A DNA stretch of 13,373 bases from Muribaculaceae bacterium (GCA_009775375.1 VSPO01000099.1:1-13373); one strand, 5' to 3'. Positions 1 through 6,233 are shown, counted from the stretch's first letter. The notes: generated from the letters alone by a model not told the origin. Numbers and translations are program-made.

Positions 1-164
1 TTTTCTCCTTCAACACTCTGATTGAGGGTTTGTTATGCCTAATAACATTATTTCGCACTAATTTTTAGACAATCTCTCAGAATGCGTAACTGATGCGGCA
101 TTCATATCTCTAAGTTTTTGCACAAAATTAAGGCATAAATATGATATATGCAAACCGGAGTATA
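1..164 (-). other. Gene-free left edge, likely 5' leader of a leftward gene
   Basis: No convincing coding region is seen in these 164 bases. On the - strand a TAATTTTG box (123-130) would drive transcription to the left, out of the window. The leader would hold a small hairpin (TGTTAT at 31-36, ATAACA at 42-47) and a GAAGGAGAAAA stretch at the very edge that could be a ribosome-binding region. Two very short ATG frames (15 and 12 codons) occur in this leader, but nothing supports their translation. The gene itself lies beyond base 1. Confidence 0.4.
123..130 (-). promoter_or_regulatory. Bacteroidota -7 box (TAATTTTG) for a leftward gene off the edge
   Basis: The + strand reads CAAAATTA, so the - strand gives TAATTTTG. 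This matches the TAnnTTTG -7 consensus of the Bacteroidota primary sigma factor. The same octamer precedes several other genes here. No clear TTTG -33 element was identified, so the call rests on the -7 box alone. Confidence 0.45.
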
Positions 165-189
165 GAAAAATGGACTCAAAATCAGAGCC
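165..189 (-). terminator. Possible terminator after the AraC-family gene
   Basis: Read on the - strand just past the stop of the regulator, GGCTC (189-185) can pair with GAGTCC (177-172) around a TGATTTT loop, with one bulged base. The run ATTTTT follows (171-165). The stem is short, but its position and T-run fit a Rho-independent terminator. Confidence 0.45.
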
Positions 190-194
190 TGTCT

Positions 195-1007
195 TTAGTT
201 GAGCGATTTGCGTAGTTCTGACGGGGTGGCACCAAAATGTTTGTTCACGTATCTTGTCAGATATGACACTGACGAGAATCTGAGCCTGTCTGCTATCTCT
301 GTGAAGGATATATCTTTTTGTATCAGCAACTGTGTGATCTCCTTTATCACAAAGCGGTCAATCCAATATGTGGCCGTACGCTTGCTGAACATGGTGCTGA
401 TTTCAGAAAGATAGTGGGGTGTCACACACAGTTCCGACGCATAGTAGCCGACAGTCCTGTCTTTTTTGTAATCGCCCTCGACAAGCATACTGATGAATTT
501 ACGCATCAGGGCAGCCGGATGGGTGTTTGATATAATCCCTGTGTTGTTTCTTGCATGGATGTCGTATAGATCAAGTATATGAGCTTTGAGCATGGCACGC
601 AGCATCTCTTCGTAGAACAGATGTCCGCTATTCATGCTGCGCTCTTCAAGACGCTTCATGTCAACGAAACATTTCCGGAAGTCGGCTTCATCAAGGCGGA
701 TTACCGGATTCTGAAACAATGACAAGTATCCGATTATGCCATAGTCATTTTCTATCGTGCATTTTGCCGCGATGGATTCCTTGAAACTCATTATTATCAA
801 ACGACAGTCGTCGCTCTGCATGAAGTCGGCAACCAGTATTCCGGGAGTAAGGATCACATAGTCTCCTCGGGATACATTGTATCGTGTTCTTTGGGTGGGA
901 AACCCCATATTGCCGTCAACACAGAGTATATGCACCACATTGTCGGGATGCGACAAAAGGTCGTATTCCGACATTGTATGAGCAAAAATCAGTGATTCAG
1001 ATTCCAT
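195..1007 (-). CDS. AraC-family transcriptional regulator
   Basis: A 270-residue regulator with an N-terminal cupin-like sensing half and a C-terminal AraC/XylS double helix-turn-helix (about residues 165-270). The second HTH shows FTEIADRLRFSSVSYLTRYV followed by FGATPSELR, typical of the family. A GTG start 21 bases upstream (1028) is in frame, but it overlaps the TAATTTTG promoter box at 1028-1035, so the ATG at 1007 is preferred. It is divergent from the aldo/keto-reductase/hydrolase remnant, the usual layout for an AraC activator and its target operon. A direct repeat CCACGATT spaced 21 bp in the shared gap is a candidate operator. The reading frame is complete with no visible lesion, although the module it would control is broken. 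Ligand unknown. The family call is firm; the target is inferred from position. Confidence 0.88.
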   Translation of the reverse strand: MESESLIFAHTMSEYDLLSHPDNVVHILCVDGNMGFPTQRTRYNVSRGDYVILTPGILVADFMQSDDCRLIIMSFKESIAAKCTIENDYGIIGYLSLFQNPVIRLDEADFRKCFVDMKRLEERSMNSGHLFYEEMLRAMLKAHILDLYDIHARNNTGIISNTHPAALMRKFISMLVEGDYKKDRTVGYYASELCVTPHYLSEISTMFSKRTATYWIDRFVIKEITQLLIQKDISFTEIADRLRFSSVSYLTRYVNKHFGATPSELRKSLN

Positions 1008-1027
1008 GTGATTTTGTATTCGATGCA

Positions 1028-1035
1028 CAAAATTA
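1028..1035 (-). promoter_or_regulatory. -7 box (TAATTTTG) for the AraC-family gene
   Basis: CAAAATTA on the + strand gives TAATTTTG on the - strand, matching TAnnTTTG. It ends 20 bases before the ATG at 1007, leaving a short leader. It overlaps the alternative GTG start, which argues against that start. Confidence 0.6.
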
Positions 1036-1043
1036 GCAAAAAA

Positions 1044-1076
1044 CCACGATTTGTGAAAATTTTCCCACGATTGTCA
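1044..1076. promoter_or_regulatory. Candidate AraC operator: direct repeat CCACGATT, 21-bp period
   Basis: CCACGATT occurs at 1044-1051 and again at 1065-1072 on the same strand. The spacing equals two helical turns. Extended, the copies read CCACGATTTGTG and CCACGATTGTCA. Direct repeats two turns apart are typical of AraC-family binding sites, and this one lies in the gap between the regulator and its divergent neighbour. Binding is inferred, not shown. Confidence 0.4.
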
Positions 1077-1101
1077 TAACGCTCAATCTCCCGTGCCGCA
1101 G

Positions 1102-1109
1102 TAATTTTG
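1102..1109 (+). promoter_or_regulatory. -7 box (TAATTTTG) for the broken aldo/keto-reductase/hydrolase unit
   Basis: TAATTTTG matches TAnnTTTG and lies 17 bases before ATG 1126 and 32 bases before ATG 1141. It is the same octamer as the divergent promoter of the regulator. The promoter seems to have survived although the gene downstream is broken. Confidence 0.6.
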
Positions 1110-1125
1110 CATCAGAAAAACAAAA

Positions 1126-1172
1126 ATGAGAATTACTGATATGAAACAAGTAAGACTGAACAACGGCGTCAT
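1126..1172 (+). pseudogene. N-terminal remnant of an aldo/keto reductase
   Basis: From the ATG at 1141 (or in frame from 1126) the sequence encodes MKQVRLNNGVM. This resembles the start of aldo/keto reductases of the 2,5-diketogluconate reductase type, which commonly begin MKxVxLNNGVxMP before the first strand of the TIM barrel. Similarity stops at about base 1171, where alpha/beta-hydrolase sequence begins in another frame. The rest of the reductase (normally about 280 residues) is missing. Reading on in this frame gives a low-complexity Ser/Pro/Arg tail ending at 1470 with no family resemblance. The simplest reading is a deletion joining two neighbouring genes. With only 11 residues matching, the family call is tentative. 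Confidence 0.5.
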
Positions 1173-2045
1173 GTTAGTTTCACCAACCGCTACGGCATCC
1201 GCCTGGTCGGCGACCTCTATACGCCCCGCGACCTGTCGGGCAGGCTCGCGGCCATCGCCGTCTGCGGCCCCTATGGAGCGGTCAAGGAGCAGTCATCGGG
1301 TCTGTATGCCCAGATTCTTGCCGAGCGTGGCTTTGTCACACTTGCTTTTGACCCGTCATACAGCGGCGAAAGCGGAGGTCAGCCTCGCTATATCTCATCC
1401 GGCGAGATATATACCGATGATTACAGCGCAGCGGTTGACTACCTCATGCTTCAACCCGAAGTTGACATGAACCGCATCGGAATCCTTAGTATATGCGGAT
1501 TCGGCCAGATATGCGTCAACGCAGCCGTACAGGACACACGCATCAAGGCCACCGTATCATCCACCATGGGTGCCTTCGACCCCTATGACAAAGAGCAGAG
1601 ATACGAGCTGCGCCGACAGCTTAACGAACTGCGCACGGCAGACCTTCTTGCCGGGCGTGTCAACGAGCGTAGTGGCGGAGTTCCTACAAATCTCCCGGAC
1701 GATGCCGAGCAATTCTGGAAAGACTACCGGGATTATTACAAGACATCGCGCGGATATCATCCCCGTTCGACAAACTCCAACGGCGGGTGGGAAAAGATTG
1801 CCGACCTGCCCTTCCTCACCAATTCGCTCCTCGATCACGCTGATGAGATTCACTCAGCCGTACTCATTATTCACGGTGATAAAGCTTACTCCCTCCCAGC
1901 ATCAAAGGCGGCATACGCCAAGCTGACCGGAGACAACAAGGAGCTTATGATAATCCCCGGCGCGAGCCACACCGACCTCTACGACAATCTCGACAAGATT
2001 CCCTTTGATCGGATTGTGGAATTCTATCGAGCCTACCTTATATAA
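1173..2045 (+). pseudogene. Start-less alpha/beta hydrolase, paralogue of the gene at 2949-4013
   Basis: The frame from 1173 to the TAA at 2043-2045 encodes a continuous alpha/beta hydrolase of the dienelactone-hydrolase/YcjY-like kind. It aligns without a break to the intact hydrolase at 2949-4013: VSFTNRYGI here against VTFVNRYGI there, then AIAVCGPYGAVKEQ, AFDPSYSGESGG, DYYKTSRGYHPRS, and the catalytic-His motif PGASHTDLYD. Between the TGA at 1137-1139 and the conserved region the frame has no ATG, GTG or TTG. The aldo/keto-reductase start at 1126/1141 is in a different frame. The signal peptide and first roughly 49 residues of the paralogue are absent. Internal ATGs at 1446 and 1467 (the latter overlapping the upstream frame's stop as ATGA) could at best yield a C-terminal piece lacking the first strands of the fold. 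It is therefore probably a pseudogene made by a deletion, though an indel error at about 1172 could partly explain it. Confidence 0.8.
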
Positions 2046-2059
2046 CAAATCGGCACAAA

Positions 2060-2110
2060 AAACTTGACCATAAGTTTGGCGTTAGACTTTGCCAACCTAT
2101 GGTCAAGTTT
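2060..2110. terminator. Bidirectional terminator between convergent modules
   Basis: A perfect 13-bp inverted repeat, AAACTTGACCATA (2060-2072) and TATGGTCAAGTTT (2098-2110), encloses an inner TTGGC/GCCAA stem (2076-2080 and 2091-2095). T-rich sequence follows on the right (CATTTGTTTG) and A-rich sequence flanks the left, so it can serve both the + strand hydrolase remnant ending at 2045 and the - strand CMD/cupin gene ending at 2131. Confidence 0.8.
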
Positions 2111-2130
2111 CATTTGTTTGTTCTGGTGGA

Positions 2131-2952
2131 TTATTTGCTCAGTTTGCTATATTCATTGTCTGATACAGATTTGAGCCATTCGGTCGAAGTGTTCTCGCCG
2201 GGCACCTCAAATGCGAGGTGGGCAAACCATGAGTCTTTGGCCGCTCCGTGCCAGTGCTTGGTGTTGGCGTGTATGTGAATTACTGTGCCGGGAAGAATCT
2301 CCACGGCGCATTTGCCTTCCTCCTGATTCCTTCCGCGTCCGGCAACGCCCACAAGCATCTGACCTCCGCCTTTCCCTGCCTTGTGGATATGCCAGTTGTT
2401 GCGGCATCCTGGAACGAAAGTGACGTTGAAGAACGGTATCTACTCAGTGGAGATCGGCGCGAGATAGCTGTTGCCTGTAAAATATTCGGCGTAAGCGGTG
2501 TTAGGCTCCCCGATAGGGAAAATCATCTCCTGCTGGAAACGTTCCTTCTCCGTGTCGACATCTGTCGGGTCGGCCCACACCTCTTTAGCAATTCGGAAAC
2601 CGGCCCATGCATTGGGCCATCCTGCGTAGAATGCGACCTGAGTGAGAAGGGCGGCTATTTCCTTGCGTGTGATGCCATGTTTTTTCCCCATTTCAAGGTG
2701 TGAACGGAAAGAGGAATCTATCATCCCTTTGCCGAGAAGAATGGATATAGTGACCATACTGTGGTCGTGGAGAGAGAGAGCGTTGAATCGTTCCATACAG
2801 CTTCTCCGAACAAAATGCCATCGTTCAGCTCCGCGAATTTGGGAGCGAAATCTCCTAAAGCCGAGCGACCTGCTGTCTGAGTTATTTTTTTGAGCCATAA
2901 TTACATGACTGAATGCAGCCAAAAAGAACGTGGCTAATAATAGTTTTCTCAT
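2131..2952 (-). pseudogene. Exported carboxymuconolactone-decarboxylase/cupin fusion, broken by two frame slips and an amber codon
   Basis: One gene with three parts in order: a signal peptide (MRKLLLATFFLAAFSHVIMA), a CMD/AhpD-like domain (HGITRKEIAALLTQ, FYAGWPNAWAGFRIAKEVW), and a C-terminal cupin with metal-ligand-like NNWHIH and KHWHG. Three lesions are visible. (1) At an A7 run (2891-2885) the frame shifts. Removing one A restores QTAGRSALGDFAPKFAEL and then FGEAVW, which looks like the normal CMD N-terminus. (2) At a CT x5 tract (2780-2771) a second shift returns to the original frame, so about 38 codons between are read wrongly. (3) A TAG at 2442-2440 sits in frame between the CMD and cupin domains. 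The only later ATG in frame (2358) lies beyond the HIH motif. It overlaps the upstream hydrolase stop by ATGA, so the two were translationally coupled. CMD/cupin proteins of this sort may act on small oxidised organics; the exact substrate is unknown. Sequencing error is an alternative for (1) and (2). Confidence 0.8.
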
Positions 2953-4013
2953 TTCAGATACTCATCGAAGAACTTCTCTATCTCGTTGAAAGGAATTATC
3001 TTCGTTTGATCGTAGAGGTCGGTATGGCTTGCGCCGGGAATCACCATGAAGAGCTTGTTGTTATCCTTACCCGGGGTGACGGTCAGTTTCTTGTAGGCAT
3101 CGCTGCCGAAATAGAACGAATGGGCTTTCTCTCCATGAAGAATCATTACGGCGTTCTCAATCTCTCCGGCGCGGCTCATAAGCGGGAAATTGATCCAGGG
3201 GATAGGAGATGTCGCGTTGCGACCGCCATTGGAATTCAGGGAACGGGGATGATAACCACGCTTCGTCTTATAGTAATCGTAGTAGTCGCGCAGAAATTTC
3301 GGAGCGTCTTCCGGAAGAACATCAGGCACACCGCCGCCAAGTTTAGGAGTTCCGTTGCGGTAGTCCTCAGTACGTTGTGCGGCAAGCTTTTCGCGAAGCG
3401 AGTTACGCGCCTCTGCGCTATCGTCGACATCGAAATAACCGTTTGCATTAACACGGCTCATGTCATACATCGTGGAAGCAAGAGTGGCCTTGATACGCGA
3501 GTCGGAAGCTGCGGCGTTGACAGCGAGTCCGCCCCAGCCACAGATACCGATTATTCCGATTTTATCTGGCTCAACAGTGGGATTGGCGGCAAGGAAATCC
3601 ACGGCTGCGCTGAAATCCTCGGTATTGATATCGGGTGATGTCATATAGCGAGGTGCTCCCCCGCTCTCACCGGTAAATGAGGGGTCGAATGCGATGGTGA
3701 GGAATCCGCACTCGGCCATTGTTTGAGCGTATATACCTGCGCATTGCTCCTTTACAGCTCCAAACGGTCCGCACACGGCTATTGCCGGCAGTTTGCCTGT
3801 CGCGTCCTTGGGCTTGTACATATCGGCGGCAAGTGTTATGCCGTAACGATTGACGAAGGTGACCTTGCTGTGGTCAACTTTGTCGCTTTTGGGAAATGTT
3901 TTGTCCCATTCATTCGTCATTTTCAATTCTTCCATATTTTTGTTTGCGTTTGCTGTAATCCGTCCGCTCAGCGACAATGTCGCCAATGCGAATACAATAA
4001 GTCTCGTTCTCAT
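2949..4013 (-). CDS. Exported alpha/beta hydrolase (dienelactone-hydrolase/YcjY-like), intact copy
   Basis: A 354-residue protein with an N-terminal signal peptide (hydrophobic residues 5-16, possible cleavage near ANA at 21-23), then an alpha/beta-hydrolase fold from about residue 50. Visible landmarks are VTFVNRYGI (51-59), CGPFGAVKEQ (81-90), FDPSFTGESGG (109-119), the nucleophile-elbow segment GIIGICGWGG (153-162), HGEKAHS (293-299), and PGASH with the likely catalytic His330. At the elbow the family's usual Ser position appears to be Trp160, with Cys158 two residues earlier, so the nucleophile is uncertain. It overlaps the CMD/cupin gene by four bases (ATGA). A TAATTTTG box at 4018-4025 lies only four bases before the ATG, so the mRNA may be leaderless, or the true start is Met27 or Met32, which would remove the signal peptide. 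Substrate unknown. Confidence 0.82.
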   Translation of the reverse strand: MRTRLIVFALATLSLSGRITANANKNMEELKMTNEWDKTFPKSDKVDHSKVTFVNRYGITLAADMYKPKDATGKLPAIAVCGPFGAVKEQCAGIYAQTMAECGFLTIAFDPSFTGESGGAPRYMTSPDINTEDFSAAVDFLAANPTVEPDKIGIIGICGWGGLAVNAAASDSRIKATLASTMYDMSRVNANGYFDVDDSAEARNSLREKLAAQRTEDYRNGTPKLGGGVPDVLPEDAPKFLRDYYDYYKTKRGYHPRSLNSNGGRNATSPIPWINFPLMSRAGEIENAVMILHGEKAHSFYFGSDAYKKLTVTPGKDNNKLFMVIPGASHTDLYDQTKIIPFNEIEKFFDEYLK

Positions 4014-4017
4014 GATG

Positions 4018-4025
4018 CAAAATTA
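4018..4025 (-). promoter_or_regulatory. -7 box (TAATTTTG) for the hydrolase/CMD-cupin operon
   Basis: The - strand reads TAATTTTG, a full TAnnTTTG match. It ends four bases before the ATG at 4013, which leaves essentially no leader if transcription starts the usual few bases downstream. This makes the hydrolase start uncertain. Confidence 0.55.
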
Positions 4026-4059
4026 CACCTGATTATTCAACAAATAAACCCCCGTTTAA

Positions 4060-4094
4060 GGTTGTTATAACCAATTTTCACGATAAATTGTGAA
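4060..4094. promoter_or_regulatory. Candidate operators in the divergent hydrolase/AraC gap
   Basis: Two short inverted repeats lie in the gap between the hydrolase and the truncated regulator. They are GGTTGTTATAACC (4060-4072) and TTCAC-N8-GTGAA (4077-4094). The second contains CACGAT and TTGTGA, words also found in the module A operator at 1046-1056. Regulator binding is an inference from position and shared words. Confidence 0.3.
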
Positions 4095-4154
4095 TATCCA
4101 CAAAATAGGTTACTTTTACCCGAATCCGGATTTTCAAACCACTCTGATTGTGTG

Positions 4155-4162
4155 TAACTTTG
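4155..4162 (+). promoter_or_regulatory. -7 box (TAACTTTG) for the truncated AraC-family gene
   Basis: TAACTTTG matches TAnnTTTG and lies 19 bases before the ATG at 4182. No good -33 TTTG was found at the expected distance. Confidence 0.55.
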
Positions 4163-4181
4163 CACTTGAAATCAAACAACT

Positions 4182-4910
4182 ATGGCAAACGAGGTAAAAA
4201 TAGACAGCATACAGACGCTCAACGACTATTATGGTTTTGAGCATCTGAACCCCATGATTACCGTGGGGCATTACAAAGGCAATCCCGAACCTGGCGAGAC
4301 AACCTACCATTTCGGGGTTTATGCCTTATATATAAAGGAGACCAAGGGATGCCGACTTAACTACGGTCTGACGCAATACGATTTCGACGAGATGACGGTC
4401 ACATCGTTTGCTCCCGGACAGAAAGTGACATCAGTCGTGGAAGCCGGAATAGAGCAGCCCCGTTGGACAGTCCTCGCGTTTCATCCTGACTTTCTCGCAA
4501 GAACGGAACTGGGGCGTAAAATGTCGGCATACGGATATTTCTCTTATAACAGCAGCGAGGCTCTGCATCTCTCCAAGGATGAGGTCGAATTGTTGGGCGC
4601 GGTGCTCTCTCTTATCGAAAAGGAGATGCGCCACGCTATCGACCGCCATTCTCGAACCATTATAGTGTCGCACATTGAGGTGTTTCTTGATTACTGCCTT
4701 CGGTTTTATGAACGCCAGTTCTATACACGCGAGATAATCAATACGACAATGGTCGAGAAATTCAACGCTCTGCTTGACGATTATATCAAGACCGACATAC
4801 AGGAGAAAGGTCTGCCGACGGTGGCATATTTTGCCGACCGTCTCAACCTCTCAGCCGGATGTTTCGGTGAACTTATAATACGTTTTAATCATGAAACACG
4901 TAATCTTTGA
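4182..4910 (+). pseudogene. AraC-family regulator truncated inside its first helix-turn-helix
   Basis: The 242 encoded residues match Bacteroidota AraC-type regulators: an N-terminal sensing domain, then the linker HIEVFLDYCLRFYERQFYTR and the first HTH beginning LPTVAYFADRLNLSAGCFGELI. Intact relatives continue with about 65-70 more residues: the rest of the first HTH, the connecting helix, and the second HTH ending in P-x-E-Y/L-R. Here family similarity stops at about base 4878. The frame runs into IRFNHETRNL and a TGA, all of which overlaps the start of the acetyltransferase remnant. Without the second HTH the product should not bind DNA normally. It might still be made, as its promoter and start are intact. 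The simplest cause is a deletion that removed the gene's 3' end up to the next gene's leader. Confidence 0.8.
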
Positions 4911-5113
4911 GAGGGACTTGAATGGCGAGATGGTATCGCCCAACGACCCTGGATATGAAAGTGTGGCTGGGGATAAACGCGACAATCCTCCCGGGTGTCA
5001 CATTGGGATATGGCTGTATCGTCGGAGCTAATTCAGTCGTGACTAAGGATGTCCCTCCTATGACGATTGTAGCCGGTAATCCTGCTCGCATAATAAAGAA
5101 AATATCGAAATGA
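4891..5113 (+). pseudogene. Sugar O-acetyltransferase with large internal deletion
   Basis: Two ends of one hexapeptide-repeat acetyltransferase (LacA/Maa-like) sit side by side in different frames. From ATG 4891 the frame encodes MKHVIFERDLNGEMVSPNDP then GYES, typical of the N-terminus of these proteins. From about 4958 another frame encodes VWLGINATILPGVTLGYG, then VGANSVVTKDVPPMTIVAGN and PARIIKKI, a textbook C-terminal left-handed beta-helix end. The roughly 130 residues normally between, including the catalytic His region, are missing. The junction lies at about 4955-4965. No functional enzyme is expected. A complete acetyltransferase of the same superfamily follows at 6234. Confidence 0.8.
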
Positions 5114-5258
5114 TACAATCAAATCTAAGGTCTGGTATTCGAATATTTCAATTTCCGTCTCAAATAGACGACAGAAATTTTTCAATTATGAAAATAGCAT
5201 TGCCTAAATAAAAAAACAACTTCATTTGCGTAAAAAGTTTAAACAACTTCAATCGATT
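5114..5258 (+). promoter_or_regulatory. Gap with weak hairpin and probable promoter of the DUF362 operon
   Basis: CGTCT (5156-5160) and AGACG (5166-5170) form a 5-bp hairpin followed by ACAGAAATTTTT, a weak terminator candidate. TTCATTTG (5221-5228) is one base off TAnnTTTG and has a TTG (5200-5202) 18 bases upstream that could serve as the -33 element. Together they could start transcription about 25 bases before the ATG at 5259. The seven-codon ATG frame at 5188 is probably chance. Confidence 0.35.
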
Positions 5259-6230
5259 ATGATCAAACGAATAGTAATGTCTTTGACGTTATGCCTAACT
5301 CTTGCAACAGGTATAGCCAAGATCTCCACAGATCCTGCAAAGGTCTATTTTACTTCGGAGATATCTCCCGAATCACTGCTCTCCATTTTCAGATCTCTCG
5401 GAGTGAAACCTGAGGGAAAAGTAGCCGTAAAAATAAGCACAGGAGAATCGGCACAGAGCAACCAGCTGAGGCCGGAGCTAATCGAGAATCTTGTAGAAGA
5501 TGTAAAAGGCACTCTGGTTGAATGTAACACTGCATACGGAGGCAACAGATCAAACACGTCCGACCATCGGCGTGCCATTGAAGAGAGAGGCTATGGCAAG
5601 ATTGCCTCTGTCGATATCATGGACGAGGAAGGAAGCATCTTGCTGCCCATGCGTGATACAACATACTTTAAGGATAATCTTGTCGGGAGCCATCTTGCCA
5701 ATTATGACTTCATGATTAATCTCGCCCATTTCAAAGGACATCAGATGGGCGGCTTCGGAGGCGTGCTCAAAAATCAAAGTATAGGGGTAGCCTCTGCGGA
5801 TGGTAAAGCCCGCATTCATACGGCCGGACTTTCATCAGAAGTGAAAAATACTTTTATAACGCCTCGAAACGGTCAGGACGGATTCCTTGAGTCAATGGCC
5901 GGGGCGGCGCAGTCTGTACATGATTTCTTTAAGAATCGGAAAGGGATTGTATATATAAATGTGATGAACAATATGTCGATAGATTGCGACTGCAACGGCC
6001 ATCCCGAGAAACCTATGCTTAAAGACATGGGTATCGCTGCATCTCTCGACCCCGTGGCTCTTGATCAGGCATGTCTCGACATGGTGTTCAATCATACTCC
6101 CTCTGAGGGCGATGACAACCGTCCATTGGTAAAGCGTATAAATAGCCTTCACGGAACTCATACCGTGGATTATGCCGAAAAAATCGGACTTGGGACCAAG
6201 AACTATAAGATTGTAAATCTTGATAAGTGA
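5259..6230 (+). CDS. DUF362 domain protein, probably exported
   Basis: A 323-residue DUF362 family protein. Conserved blocks seen: KVAVKISTGES near the N-terminus, LVECNTAYGGNR, NLAHFKGHQMGGFGGVLKNQ (from about residue 152), and MNNMSIDCDCNGHPE with Cys243 and Cys245, then LDPVALDQACLD. DUF362 proteins are often described as possible iron-sulfur or ferredoxin-like proteins, but the biochemical role is not established. The N-terminus MIKRIVMSLTLCLTLATG looks like a signal peptide without a strong cleavage motif. A TTG 33 bases upstream is in frame, but the ATG at 5259 places the hydrophobic stretch at the N-terminus as expected. Only 3 bases separate it from the acetyltransferase downstream, so the two are probably co-transcribed. 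No lesions seen. Confidence 0.85.
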   Translation: MIKRIVMSLTLCLTLATGIAKISTDPAKVYFTSEISPESLLSIFRSLGVKPEGKVAVKISTGESAQSNQLRPELIENLVEDVKGTLVECNTAYGGNRSNTSDHRRAIEERGYGKIASVDIMDEEGSILLPMRDTTYFKDNLVGSHLANYDFMINLAHFKGHQMGGFGGVLKNQSIGVASADGKARIHTAGLSSEVKNTFITPRNGQDGFLESMAGAAQSVHDFFKNRKGIVYINVMNNMSIDCDCNGHPEKPMLKDMGIAASLDPVALDQACLDMVFNHTPSEGDDNRPLVKRINSLHGTHTVDYAEKIGLGTKNYKIVNLDK

Positions 6231-6233
6231 TTT

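Noticed and set aside
1008..1028. GTG start at 1028 for the AraC-family gene
   Set aside because: It overlaps the -7 promoter box, so it would not be in the transcript; ATG 1007 was chosen.
2131..2358. Independent 75-residue cupin gene starting at ATG 2358
   Set aside because: That ATG is inside the cupin domain, after the NNWHIH metal motif. The frame continues upstream to the amber codon and then into the CMD domain, so it is part of one broken gene.
2248..2703. 151-codon + strand open frame
   Set aside because: It is antisense to the CMD/cupin gene, whose conserved motifs identify the real coding strand.
2913..3638. 241-codon + strand open frame
   Set aside because: It lies wholly opposite the conserved hydrolase and CMD genes and shows no family resemblance; a shadow of the real frame.
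5226..5258. TTG start at 5226 for the DUF362 protein
   Set aside because: It lies on the likely -7 region and puts a charged stretch before the signal-like segment; ATG 5259 is more natural.
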